Assembly: GCA_900095095.1 (NCBI GenBank)
Contig: FMBT01000293.1
Coordinates: 705,315-769,314, forward strand
Length of the DNA stretch: 64,000 bases
Reading direction: 5' to 3'
Origin: Fragilariopsis cylindrus CCMP1102
Lineage: Eukaryota > Bacillariophyta > Bacillariophyceae > Bacillariales > Bacillariaceae
The translations under genes were made by a program, and so were the position numbers. Position 1 is the stretch's first letter; each line of letters begins with the position of its first letter. Positions 11,538 through 22,582 of this stretch are shown here, in pieces. Below the pieces are notes generated by a model that was not told the DNA's origin, did no database searches, and saw only the letters and a program-made list of their open reading frames with translations.

Positions 11538-14500
11538 TTGCAACTACTTGCGGATCGTCGTCTTCGGCGCCGTCGTCTCTAAGAGTCTCTAAAGACTAAA
11601 AAAATTGCAGCTATATCAGCTGGCAACGAGTGGTAGTCCAAGGTAAAGTTTGTCAGCTTTAAAGATACGTTATGATAACTTATTTCTTTTAGCTACAAGT
11701 TCGAAGTGTACAATGTACACATCAGGCCAACATCATGAGACTGAAGATTGACTGCTGTATTGCTCTATTGGACTTTTTACGTACATACAGTAATAACGCT
11801 GGCTATTAAAGTGGGGGTAAATTTTGAATTTGGAGGAAGAGGAGTACGAAAGATCACCCCTGTAACAATCAAACGTGAATGACTGACTAAGGACTGACCA
11901 TACAAATGGATATACACTACACACAACATATTGAAAAGCTCATACTGTAAATGTGTCTAGTGTCATAGGCATGGACTGTTTTATATTATATGCATCATCC
12001 TTGTAGGGATTGCTTCCGTCAAACCGAAACACTAGCTTTAGTGCTTCATTTTCCTCTTCTTTTGTGCCATTATACAGGATAAATCCTGTTAGTTTCACAA
12101 CAATCGATGATTGTTGAAACGGGTTCAGTATCAAATAGGATTGATATTCAGACAATCTTACTCTTCTTGTAAGATTCTGTTATGAGGTAGAAAAGATACT
12201 CTCGATTCTATAGACTGGTTGCGATGTTCTACCAGGATACTCTCCCTTTTAGAATGCTGAAAGTCCTTCCGAACAATGTTCACTCTGTAAATGTAGATAT
12301 TTCTATTATCTTTCCAGACAACGATATGTTCAAACGCAAAAGTTGTTATTAACACACTTGTTTAATTAGTCTATGGTTATTACACTTTCTCAACAATAAA
12401 AGACAGCAATTGTTCATTTCTCGTGATCGAGGTAATTCTGCTCTTTTCTTCGTATTTTAGTATTGCGGTTTCCAGTAACCCTGTATACAACTTTCTGTTC
12501 CTAACTCACTTCGCCTTAATACATATATATCGTATTAGCGGTTCAAAGGGGGACATCGACATCTGCTCGACTTCCATATGTATAACACTCTTCATGATCG
12601 TGTTCTATATATTCGGACACTCTTCCTAATCGTGTTCCGGTTTGTATAAATATACCTAAGCACTTCACTTATTTGCGCTCGGTTCCAATTGCTTCGACAA
12701 CTGCTTCGACAAGGTCACTTCCTGTAGGCCTACTTGTTTCTGCTCATCCTTCACTCTCTCGGTGCGTATGCCATTGACTGCATATTGTATAAAAAATCCA
12801 ACTGTTCACCTCTCTTTGGTGCATTGCATTGTATCCATACTCTGACCTCCGCTTTCTTTCTAGTCATGGTAGGGATAATGTGTCCTTGGTTGGTTATTCC
12901 ATAGTGACACGTGTCTTACGCCTACTTCTAATAAAAACTAGTTTAACAGCTAGTTAGTTAATACAATAGTTTGGGAAGTCTTCAGTCTACTGAGCCTTAG
13001 GTATCTAGATGCACTTACAGGTTATGAGTATACACAGGGTTGTGTTATCTAAAAGTGCAGCTATGCTGACATAGTAGTAATTATAATTGGATATTCTTAG
13101 AGTTGTGAGAAGATCTCTTATTCAATAAAAGAGACATAAAATAGAGATGTAGAAAGAGAACTTTGTTGCGTGTAGAATGGTATAGAAGGGAAAGATATGA
13201 GGGCCTACACTTAATAGGTATCATATATATATATTCAATATAAATGGAAAACCCCTTGATACTAGATTCCAAGATAGGATCATAGACAAAAGTTGTAATG
13301 GATTGATTGCTGAATGTGAAGGTACAAGGGAATACTAAATTTGCAGGAGTGTCAAAGTGTTGAGATGAAACAGATGGATTGTTGGTGGAGGACAATGCTT
13401 TGTTTGGGTAACAATATATACTATATATATATATTATATGTCTGACAAAGTGATATCATGAATGCAGTTCCAATCAATGACAACCCCTTAGTTAACAGTC
13501 TGGATCAACAAAAGAAAGGAAAGGACAACATCAACTTTACCACCCAAATAGTGTTTTCCAAGAGGGTGTAGAAATTGGCTCTCACAGTGTTAATATCAGT
13601 GCTTGGAACATTAAGTTAAAAGAAGTAATTGCTGTATTCTTTACCATCTGTATACCATCAAAGCATTAGAACGGCTTTCCGGTTATAGGGAATTTGGGTT
13701 ATAGGGAATTTGGAGGTGTGCAGGTGTGCAAGACTGTGCTTCCACTGGTAAAACAACACATTAATTTTGCGTAGAGAGGATTTTCTGTCCAGTAGCTTGC
13801 CAGTTTGTGAGCGCCCTTCCAACTTGATCAGCCTAGTACATAACGGAGGAAATGAAAAAAATGACAGAAAACAATCAAAATGGTTTGCTCAAAGAAAATA
13901 CCTCAAGTTTAATTGGTGAAATTGATATGGGTAGTTGGACTTGGAGGGCGCATAGAACTGCATACTGCATACAAAATCAACAGCAGGGTACTAAAGATTT
14001 ATTCTATCACCTCTTCTAGCTAGCACAAAAAGATATCAACGAGGAGGGAGATTAGCAGCAAAAGAGCCCAATTGGGGAGGGATGGGGGTCTGCCTGATAT
14101 TATTTGAATTATTATATCATCATCACCATCAGTCTAAGAAATTGTAAGTTGTAAACCTACAGATAAATCACTGCCACCACAGTCAATGCTTTATGGAACA
14201 TATATTATGTGTAGCATGTGGTGTCCGTCCATGACCAGATCTTATGGAAGACATGATGGATGGATCCTACAAGAATTTCCCTATTGTGCAGATCAAGTGA
14301 TGACTAAAAATTTAATATGAGCAAAATCATATGTATGTCTGCTGGAAGTGCATGTGAACCGTGTCGGCATGTTTGGCTGGCGTGGTTTTCACATAAAAAT
14401 CACCTGATTTTGTTGTATTTTACCTTGTAGCTAGGGGCAACTACAGGAGGTAGAAAAGATGACCAGAAACTACGCTATTTGGTTGAAGGAAGGGAAAGCC

Positions 14501-15086
14501 AGCATGCAACAGTACACTACGCCTGGAAATACTTCTGTTCTTCTGTTGTCCTTCAGACCCAGAAGATGATATACTACATAATGTTCCAGTAGGTTTAAAT
14601 TATTTGCACATATATATGATGAGTTAGCTTGACAGACACACATATCAGTATTTCTCTGTAGTTGAATCAACCATTGTTTGTTCCTCGACTACTAGGCAAA
14701 AACTGTAGAAAAGTAGTGTTGTCTAATTTTTTCTTACTATATTTATTCAATCAATTCCCAAGAAGAATTGTATGTAGGTTGTGGTGCTTATTTTAGTCTG
14801 GCTTGGAATTTGGTTTATCTTTCTTTAAATTAAGTAAGATACTCTAACTGCACATAATTGAAGAAGACTGACTCCTATGATGAATGTTGAATGATGATAG
14901 ATAATAAAGTATAATAATTGATTGTATGACATAAAAAAAAAGCCGTCTGTCTGCTGTTTCCGTGGACTATTAACTACCACTAATAACATGACTTTTTTTA
15001 TATCTTCTTTTTCACATGGTACAGTAAGTTAATAAGATCAGCACTTTAATTTTTTATTAACGTAAACAACATAAAATAAAAGACTG
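11538..15086. other. 3.5 kb gene-poor region
   Basis: The stretch between the divergent phosphatase and DUS3 genes has only short ORFs (up to about 104 codons) with no recognisable domain and no convincing codon pattern. It contains AT microsatellites near 13218-13230 and 13420-13438 and one member of a dispersed repeat (12208-12362). No tRNA or rRNA was seen. Confidence 0.5.
12208..12362. repeat. Dispersed repeat, copy 1
   Basis: This segment resembles 63600-63767 in the same orientation. Shared blocks include a TATAGACTG start, TTCTACCAGG with a following TACTC, and a 3' part with TTCAAA-GCAAAAG and AACACACTTGTT. Both copies are noncoding. It was found by eye, so the borders are approximate. 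Confidence 0.55.
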
Positions 15087-17189
15087 ATGGCAATGGCGTC
15101 AACCGAATCACAAGGAACTGAAGATACCAAATCAGGACGTGGGGATGACCCCCACTCGCTGAAAGTTAAACCGGAATATGTACTCTCGGCTAGGGCGGAT
15201 AGTCTTGGACCCATACAAGTCGTAGATATTCCAGAAGGTCCTGGAGATGATAGAGATAATGATAGCAGTAATGGTGATAAACGAGGAAAGAAAAAACGCC
15301 GGTCTCGGGGTCAAAATAAGAAACGACCAAGAGATGCCCGTCAGGATGACTCTGAGAAGCTCTGTCTCAAAATAATTGGAGGAGAAACGGCTTGTCCGTA
15401 TGGTGATTCGTGTCGTTTCTCTCACGACTTGAAGGGATATATGGCAACTCGTCCGACCGATATTGTGGAGCTGACGGAGGCGATGGGTGGTTCTTGTCCC
15501 AATTACAAAAGTTTGGGTTATTGCATTTACGGAGCCATGTGTCGTGTGGGTTCATGTCATATTAATAAGGCGGGGGATAACTTGCGCAACGAAAAAGATA
15601 CTTCTAGTGGGGAAGAAAAAGACGTCTCGTCTTCGTCTGACGTTGATACTTCACCCTCGTCCGGTAATGATACTAGCAATATCTTACCACGAGATGTCCA
15701 GTTCCAGCTTAGGAAAAATAAATATCCATTCCAATGCAAACGACATTTTGAAGTGCGAGAGAAAAAAGAAAAAGACGACTGCAGTGATAAAAAGGTAGAA
15801 ATAAGCACCGAAGATATTACAGCTGCTACTTCAACTTCCGATGCCATCGACAGTAGTAAGACTAAAGATTCACCTCCCATCCAAACAACAAGCCTTGCGA
15901 CCTCTTCGTTCACACCTCTCGACAAGTTAAAAACCAAAAAGATCGTCGACTTTTCAAACAAGGTTTACGTGGCCCCGTTAACTACTGTTGGGAACTTACC
16001 TTTTCGGCGCATTATGAAGCAATTTGGGGCTGATATTACGTGTGGAGAAATGGCCTTATCTACTAATCTCCTCGAGGGAAAGGCTTCCGAGTGGGCATTA
16101 CTCAAACGACATCCCAGTGAAGATATATTTGGGGTACAACTGGCCGCTGCCCATCCAGATCAGTTCACGCGTGTGTCTGAGCTCGTTGAAAAATATACAG
16201 ATGTCGACTTTGTTGACATGAATTTGGGCTGCCCCCTAGACTTGTTATGTAATAAGGGAGCTGGAGCGGCTCTCATGATGCGGGAGCGAAAACTAAAAGG
16301 TGCTTTGGAAGGTATGTCAAATAATTTATCTTGTTCCATTACAGTAAAAATGAGAACGGGATGGAATATACACAAACCATTTGCGCACGAGCTGGTGCCA
16401 AAGATTCAATCGTGGAATATTGATGGATTATCAGCCATCATGGTAAGTGCTGAAAATAGAGCTACTAGGGGAAGGTTATATTCTACGTTGAAGGATGTTA
16501 TAGACCATAGAAATATATTGTTTCGATCATTTATCTCAACTACGTATCAACGTTGCCCTCTACCTCTTTTTAAAAAACCTCTATATCTATAGGTTCATGG
16601 CAGGTCGCGTCTTCAACGGTACAAATTAGATGCTAATTGGGATTACATTAGTCAAGTTGCAAATAGCGAGTCAAAAGACATTCCCAGCATTCCAATCATT
16701 GGGAATGGTGATATTTTTTCCTACTCGGAATACACCGAAAAGGTCGTATCTCATGCATCGCTGTCTCCAACGGCCATGCTTGGACGAGGAGCCTTGATTA
16801 AGCCTTGGTTACCAACAGAGATAAAGGAAAAAAGAGACTGGGACATATCCGCAACTGAACGTCTCGACATTCTGAAAGATTTTGTTAAACACGGTCTGGA
16901 ACATTGGGGCTCTGATCAACAGGGCATCAATAATACACGACGCTTCCTTCTTGAGTGGCTCTCTTTTTTGTATCGCTATGTTCCTGTGGGTTTGTTGGAG
17001 GTACTCCCCCAAAAGATGAATCAACGCCCACCGTTGTATATGCAAGGAAGAAATGATTTAGAAACACTATTTCTTTCAAAAAACCCAGCAGACTGGGTCA
17101 AGATTTCAGAAATGGTCCTCGGTCCAGTGCCAGACGATTTTGCTTTCCGGCCAAAACACAAGTCTTCTAGCTACGAATCAAATGGATAA
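15087..17189 (+). CDS. DUS3: tRNA-dihydrouridine(47) synthase [NAD(P)+]-like, DUS3
   Basis: Two exons (15087-16442 and 16593-17189) joined by a phase-0 GT-AG intron give 650 residues. Two CCCH zinc fingers lie near residues 92-160 (CLKIIGGETACPYGDSCRFSH, then CPNYKSLGYCIYGAMC). The FMN-binding TIM barrel begins at KVYVAPLTTVGNLPFRRI. The catalytic Cys is in DMNLGCPLD, followed by ITVKMRTGW and, in exon 2, VHGRSRLQRY and IIGNGDIFS. The C-terminal helical domain has PQKMNQRPP and GRNDLETLFLS. DUS3 reduces uridine 47 in the variable loop of cytosolic tRNAs, and the zinc fingers are a family hallmark. The N-terminus carries a Lys/Arg-rich segment (GKKKRRSRGQNKKRPR) that looks like a nuclear localisation signal. 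Confidence 0.95.
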
Positions 17190-17622
17190 AAGGAACGAAA
17201 AATACACTACTGAAAAAAATAATATATATTGATGTGTCAAGCTTGAAAGCAGATATCAATTCAAGGAAACGAATACAATTGTATGGTTTTATCTCACGAT
17301 TTCATAATTTTGTCGAAAAACTTGTACTACGTTTGCGTATCTTACTTTTGAATGGTATCTGCTAGTATAGATATTGCATGTACTATATCAGTAGCGAACA
17401 GCATATATTGTACATTGATTGATTCACTTAGCATCAGTGCACCATATGTATACAAAGCAGAAACGATATGGGTGTAAGGCAGATTCTGCAGGATTAAAGT
17501 ATATATAATGATTCTGTAAAGTTGACAGCTATTATCAAGGGTGTAAAGGATGCTAAATGCTTACCTCAAGTGTAGTAATTAGAAATAAATGCAGGTACAA
17601 GTCGCGTACGCGCTAAATATCT
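17190..17622. other. Convergent intergenic stretch
   Basis: This AT-rich sequence lies between the 3' ends of DUS3 and the flavoprotein gene. Nothing beyond likely 3' UTR sequence was seen. Confidence 0.5.
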
Positions 17623-17927
17623 TTACCTTAGTGCCTTTGCTGTTATTTTAGATGCTAGACTACTGATATCATAAGAACTTTTCCATATTTTTAACAACGA
17701 CTCGGGACCTTTAAGCTGCAATAAATCACCCTTTTCAACTTGCAAGTGGTCCCATATTTCCACATAGTGTTTCGACACACCGAGGCCTACCCGTCGAGTG
17801 ACGTGACGAGGTTGGATCTTTGCCCATGATTCTATGCTAGTTGCTTCCATTAACTCCACACAAGCATTTACAGTTTCTCGTTGAAAGTTCGCTACTCTAA
17901 CTTGCTTATATGATGGATCCTGTAGAT

Positions 17928-17955
17928 TATATATATATATATATATATATATATA
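17928..17955. repeat. (TA)14 microsatellite in the last intron of the flavoprotein gene
   Basis: A perfect TA run lies directly upstream (in gene sense) of the acceptor of exon 7. Confidence 0.9.
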
Positions 17956-18191
17956 AGTATCGTAGTAAGAGAGAGACGAGCGAGTAGATGAGTGAGAGAT
18001 AAGTCATAATAGAATGACGATACCATGCACTACGTAAGATAAATGATTGAAATAGTATGATTACGTACCAAACCCCAGCTCAAGGCGGGATCTTGCGTCG
18101 TTATGCCAGTCGGACAAGTATTTGTAGCGCATTTGAGCGCTTGGATGCACCCCAAAGAAAATAGAAAGGATCTAGCAGCGTTGCACACATC

Positions 18192-18195
18192 CGCG
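18192..18195. other. Target-site duplication CGCG (3' side of element)
   Basis: The four bases CGCG directly abut the 3' LTR and are repeated at 25398-25401. Removing one copy together with the element restores the host reading frame exactly. Confidence 0.85.
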
Positions 18196-18311
18196 TGAAA
18201 ATAGTACGACATGGTCGTTCTACTAGTTAGTGAATAATATTTTAAATTATGATTTAGATTACGTGGTTAATATTCTACAGTGGTCTGTCCGTCAACACTC
18301 CCATTATTTCA
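18196..18311 (-). repeat. 3' LTR of the copia element (116 bp)
   Basis: It is identical base for base to 25282-25397. In element sense it begins TGAAATAATGGG and ends ACTATTTTCA. It is unusually short for an LTR. Confidence 0.95.
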
Positions 18312-18322
18312 GTCCCCTCAAG
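18312..18322 (-). promoter_or_regulatory. Polypurine tract
   Basis: In element sense the bases just before the 3' LTR read CTTGAGGGGAC. The GAGGGGA core fits a plus-strand priming site. Confidence 0.6.
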
Positions 18323-18430
18323 TAAGTCGTGGGAAATGGAACAATATGGGGCATTTCTACTCACTTAATTGGTCTTTGATTAGTTAATATGCAAGAAAAA
18401 TAACTTGCTACATGTAAGAAAAATAACTTA

Positions 18431-21400
18431 CTATTCCGGTGCAAAGAAATAGATCACCTTACCTACAAGGTGGTCTCGTTTAGCACCAGAAGACAACGGT
18501 TTAGTTGCTATATCAGCACAGTTTTCATGTGTACTGATATGGCCCGTTCGACACTCATCTGCAGCCACATTCTCTCGAATATAATGGTAACAGATTGAGT
18601 TTGCTTTCTTTCTTAAAGTTGATTCTGGTTTTGATGTATTATATATCACAGACATATTATCTCCATATATGTATGTAGGTTCTTTTATTGGAATACCCAT
18701 CATACGAAGCTTATATCTAATGCCTTTGGTAACGTCCAGTCCTGTCTTCATGGCTATGAATTCAGCACCAAACACTGAGTTTTCGATTCTAGTTTGTTTC
18801 TTACTGAACCACTGAATCGGTGCCTCGTTTAAGAAGACAAAGAATCCAGTTCTTGATCTTCGACTATTGCCATCTCCAGCAAAGTCTGAATCACAGAATA
18901 ATCGCAGTATCACCTCCTGTCCTAAAGGTTTAGGCATCAGTGGTGGCAATTCTTCCTTAACATCTCCATAGAAATTATTCCAATCTCTCTTGGGGAAGTT
19001 CTCATGATCAATTTCTGGATAAGAGGGATCGAATATCATGACACTATTTTTCTTGTACTTTAGATATGAGAATATCCTAAATACTGCTTCTAGGTGACCT
19101 TCTCGTGGCATAGCCAACTGAGAAGCAAGTTCTGAAACTTCAGTTATTATATCAATTCTACCTAGTTCTACCATCCACCTTAATATTCCTATTTGGGATT
19201 GATAGTAGGAGCATAATACCGGGTCAAGCTCAGGGCTCAAGTCCAGTTCTGGTCTATATCCATTAGCAAATGGACTAGTAGCATTTCTTTTGGGTTGTTT
19301 TCGCCCATTCATATTCTTCGCCAAGTAGTTATCTACATTGGTTACAGCTTCACTGACATATTTAGTGGGTGATATACCCCATGCAGGAATGTATTCTTTT
19401 TCATCATTTTCTTCGTTGACTTCACACTTCATAATCTTACCACCAAGATATATATCAGGGTCTCCTATGGAGTTTGGTTTCATTACAAAGAAGTCATCTA
19501 ACTTATCTAATTCAGCCGTGGCATCATGGTTAATGCACAGAGCGTCATCGACATACAGTAATATGTAGCCATAGTATTTAGTCCCATCAGGTCTAATACA
19601 TTGTTTGAGCCATACATCAGGATCGGCTTTGCAAGAATCATAGCCCATATTGAGCATACAATCTGCTAAATGATTCCTAAACGCTGCTCCAGCACTCTTA
19701 GTGCCATACAGTGCTCTTACGATAACACCTACTTTGCCCTTATCTTCACCAAATTCATCACCAAGGACTGTAAACAGCTTCTCAGTTGTTGGTGCAGTTA
19801 GGTACGCATTTTCAATATCTGAAGTTTTCACTTCTAATCCATTTAATGCAGCTATTGTTAAAGCAATCCTTACAGATTCTCGCGATACAACAGAAGCATA
19901 TGTTAAACTAGCAGGGGTTCCGGTCTCATTGCCGTTGCCAACCATTCTAGCTTTCCTTTGGAAGTTCTCCATCTTAACATCAAAGATAATATGGCATCCA
20001 ATATGGGTAAATCCAACAGGCGCTTTTTCACCATGTGGTTTTATATCAAATGCTATTCGCACTTTACCCATTTCTTTCTTTATTGCCTTGGCCCATAGAT
20101 CATTATCATTTTGATCATCTAATAGGAAAGCATCTTGCACTGTCTTAGGTATTTCGAACCCAAATTTGTGTGTTCTCTTGTGATATCGAGAATTAACCGC
20201 TAGTATTATACGGTCTCTTTTGTTTAGAGTATATGGTACCCACCATTTGAAGGCAGGTTCATCATCTATACCAACTGATAAAGCATATTCTGCAACCTCT
20301 ACAGGGTTTGATTCCTTTAGGTTAGCAAGCTTCTCCCAAGTTGTTGTACCATCCTTCCATTCTACACATAGGAGCCAACCTTTGGTGGTCTTGCGTAGGG
20401 ATTTTCGGTTATTGACTGTTATGTAGGCGTCAGCCTTCTCGACAGCATGGCCATCTTTCTTGTGATCACAGATTGATTTCAACAATAGATATTGTTCTCC
20501 ATCAGCGTTACACTGTGCATACATATTTTCTGCTATAATGTTTGCAGTATATTCAGCTTCAGCACCATCAGGGAATTCTAGAATGTATGCTCTAGTATCG
20601 AACATAACATCTATATGAGATGTCCCCTTAAGTGAGCCATCAGCTTCTCTTTTTCTTTCCCTAACTCTAGCTGTGCGCATCGAGTCTTCATGTGGGAGTA
20701 GAACTTCTGCACCTATATATGCATCGAAGTCTTGATACTCATCCCTGTCTTGTACTTCAAAGGGTTTCGTATCTTTATCCTTATAAGGTTTATTAATAGG
20801 AGTTACAAATTCTTCAAATTCATCTTCGAAATCTGATTCTTTTGCAGCTGGTCCTAGAGCCTCATGGATTTGGATTGTATATTGTTTCATCTGTTCTATT
20901 TTCACAGGATCATGGTACTCATCTTTTGTCAATGGTCTATAAGTAGACACATGTCGAGTGTTTCCATTTTCTTTTAGTATCTTACCAGTCATGGCAGGGC
21001 CAATATCGATGGATGGTCCAAGCCAGCGACCTAATACTAATTTGTCCTCAGGAAATGATATCGCTGAGTCATGATACAGGCACCAATCATACCAACCTAA
21101 TTCGAAGAATTGGGATATGTCAGCTGTTTGACCTGTCATACGTGTTTGGGGTACTTGCCCTTCCAATTGCCAAATGTCTATTGCAGTATGTGATTTAATG
21201 AATGATTCTAATTCAATACAATCATCCCATATACGCTTAGGACATTGGGTTTCCATCATCTTTCTTCCAGACGATTTCTTTACCTCTCTTATAGCTGCTT
21301 CCGCAGAGTTAGAGAATGGTGTATACGGTTCTGTTTGTTTTGTTTTACAGTCAGCCTCAGTGCATTTACGTCTGAAGTTACCATGTATTTGAGCTTTTGC

Positions 21401-22570
21401 TCCATCCATCACAATGACGTCAGGGACGCCTATGTCTTTAAAGAATTTAGATAAAGTGTGATGTGCTTCAGCTTCCTTTCTTATTGGATAAGCACGAGTA
21501 TAACCGAAGTCAGTACTGTACATCTGAGCATATTGATTTTGTCTTTTAGATTTTACTGTTGATTTTAATGTGTCAGTGAAAACAGTATGTGGTATTCTTC
21601 TATACCTTAACATTCTGTCATTTGTCCTGAACCTTCTGCTAATAGCAGGGTTGGCAATATGCCTCACACCTCTTTGTGTTGTGACTCGCAGCGTGTTTTG
21701 TGCTTGTCTTAGTGGTATCTTCCATGTCGATGCTAACTTTTCAGCTGATAAGCCTTGTCGATTTGACGTTGAAGTAGCAGAAAGATTCCTATTTTCTTTT
21801 AATAGATCAGCAAATACATCTTCATTTAGCAAAGGATCTATACTGTTAAGTATTGCTTCACCTTGAGAGGTGGCGCGATCATTCCTTGATAGAGAATTCA
21901 ATGCAGCTACTGATAATTTCGTTGTTATTGGGATTTCACTTATGGATTTAATGACAAATCTATCAGGTCTGTCCCCTGGCTCTTTTAATTCGCCATAGTT
22001 ATCAAGCATTGCAGCTTCAGCCAGTTCATATTCCTTAGTCTGTGGATCCCAAGTGAGATCTGCACTAGTCAAGGTTAAACGTGGCAATATTTCGTATTGT
22101 TTTAACGTTGGTTTACTAACATGAAATGTCGACGTCACACCTCTTATAAGAAGTGGTATTCGAAGTAGTTCATTCGTGTCAGTTACTCCAGACATTGCAT
22201 GTGTTTCGCTAGTCGGATTTTCAGTCATACTCTTTGGGTGTTCATTAAGTATGATATCATTCTCACGGACTTGCATTGGACAAAGTAAGGAGTGTTTCAT
22301 GTTTTCTAGATAAATAGCTTGGTGTATTACTAATATGTATTGCGAACCAGTATAGTGTGTATATAAAAATGCTCCACTAAGTATTGGTGTCGTTACAGTA
22401 CCCACGGAAGGATCAGCAAAAGATACTATTGCTGTTCTTTCCGGATATGGGGTTTCTACTTTTAAAGCATTACAGCCTAACACACATGTGTCGGCGTGCG
22501 AATCGAGATCAATATAAGATTCTCCATCCTCAATATCCATTATAGAAGATATTGTCACATGTACAGGCAT
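18431..22570 (-). CDS. pol: Copia pol polyprotein (protease, integrase, RT, RNase H)
   Basis: The ORF encodes 1379 residues. An aspartic protease motif DLDSHADTCVLG lies near residue 22. The integrase core follows with VFTD, VIVMDGAKAQ and NSAEAAIREVKK supplying the D-D-E triad. A segment with WLLCVEWKDGTTTWEKLA lies between integrase and RT. The reverse transcriptase has SDIENAYLTAP, RALYGTKSAGAAFR and the YVDDAL catalytic box. RNase H shows LFCDSDFAGD, AEFIAM and YGDNMSV. Together these proteins copy the RNA into DNA and integrate it. The frame is intact, so the element may still be active. Its ATG lies 12 nt after the gag UGA stop and in the same frame, suggesting readthrough or reinitiation. 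Confidence 0.95.
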   Translation of the reverse strand: MPVHVTISSIMDIEDGESYIDLDSHADTCVLGCNALKVETPYPERTAIVSFADPSVGTVTTPILSGAFLYTHYTGSQYILVIHQAIYLENMKHSLLCPMQVRENDIILNEHPKSMTENPTSETHAMSGVTDTNELLRIPLLIRGVTSTFHVSKPTLKQYEILPRLTLTSADLTWDPQTKEYELAEAAMLDNYGELKEPGDRPDRFVIKSISEIPITTKLSVAALNSLSRNDRATSQGEAILNSIDPLLNEDVFADLLKENRNLSATSTSNRQGLSAEKLASTWKIPLRQAQNTLRVTTQRGVRHIANPAISRRFRTNDRMLRYRRIPHTVFTDTLKSTVKSKRQNQYAQMYSTDFGYTRAYPIRKEAEAHHTLSKFFKDIGVPDVIVMDGAKAQIHGNFRRKCTEADCKTKQTEPYTPFSNSAEAAIREVKKSSGRKMMETQCPKRIWDDCIELESFIKSHTAIDIWQLEGQVPQTRMTGQTADISQFFELGWYDWCLYHDSAISFPEDKLVLGRWLGPSIDIGPAMTGKILKENGNTRHVSTYRPLTKDEYHDPVKIEQMKQYTIQIHEALGPAAKESDFEDEFEEFVTPINKPYKDKDTKPFEVQDRDEYQDFDAYIGAEVLLPHEDSMRTARVRERKREADGSLKGTSHIDVMFDTRAYILEFPDGAEAEYTANIIAENMYAQCNADGEQYLLLKSICDHKKDGHAVEKADAYITVNNRKSLRKTTKGWLLCVEWKDGTTTWEKLANLKESNPVEVAEYALSVGIDDEPAFKWWVPYTLNKRDRIILAVNSRYHKRTHKFGFEIPKTVQDAFLLDDQNDNDLWAKAIKKEMGKVRIAFDIKPHGEKAPVGFTHIGCHIIFDVKMENFQRKARMVGNGNETGTPASLTYASVVSRESVRIALTIAALNGLEVKTSDIENAYLTAPTTEKLFTVLGDEFGEDKGKVGVIVRALYGTKSAGAAFRNHLADCMLNMGYDSCKADPDVWLKQCIRPDGTKYYGYILLYVDDALCINHDATAELDKLDDFFVMKPNSIGDPDIYLGGKIMKCEVNEENDEKEYIPAWGISPTKYVSEAVTNVDNYLAKNMNGRKQPKRNATSPFANGYRPELDLSPELDPVLCSYYQSQIGILRWMVELGRIDIITEVSELASQLAMPREGHLEAVFRIFSYLKYKKNSVMIFDPSYPEIDHENFPKRDWNNFYGDVKEELPPLMPKPLGQEVILRLFCDSDFAGDGNSRRSRTGFFVFLNEAPIQWFSKKQTRIENSVFGAEFIAMKTGLDVTKGIRYKLRMMGIPIKEPTYIYGDNMSVIYNTSKPESTLRKKANSICYHYIRENVAADECRTGHISTHENCADIATKPLSSGAKRDHLVGKVIYFFAPE

Positions 22571-22582
22571 AAGATAACGAAC

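Noticed and set aside
13081-13395. 104-codon ORF in the gene-poor region
   Set aside because: It is AT-rich with no motif, no neighbouring exons and no coding bias.
16255-16275. Loss of the catalytic Cys in DUS3 (GAGAAL instead of a Cys-containing loop)
   Set aside because: The catalytic Cys of the family is the one in NLGCP, which is present.
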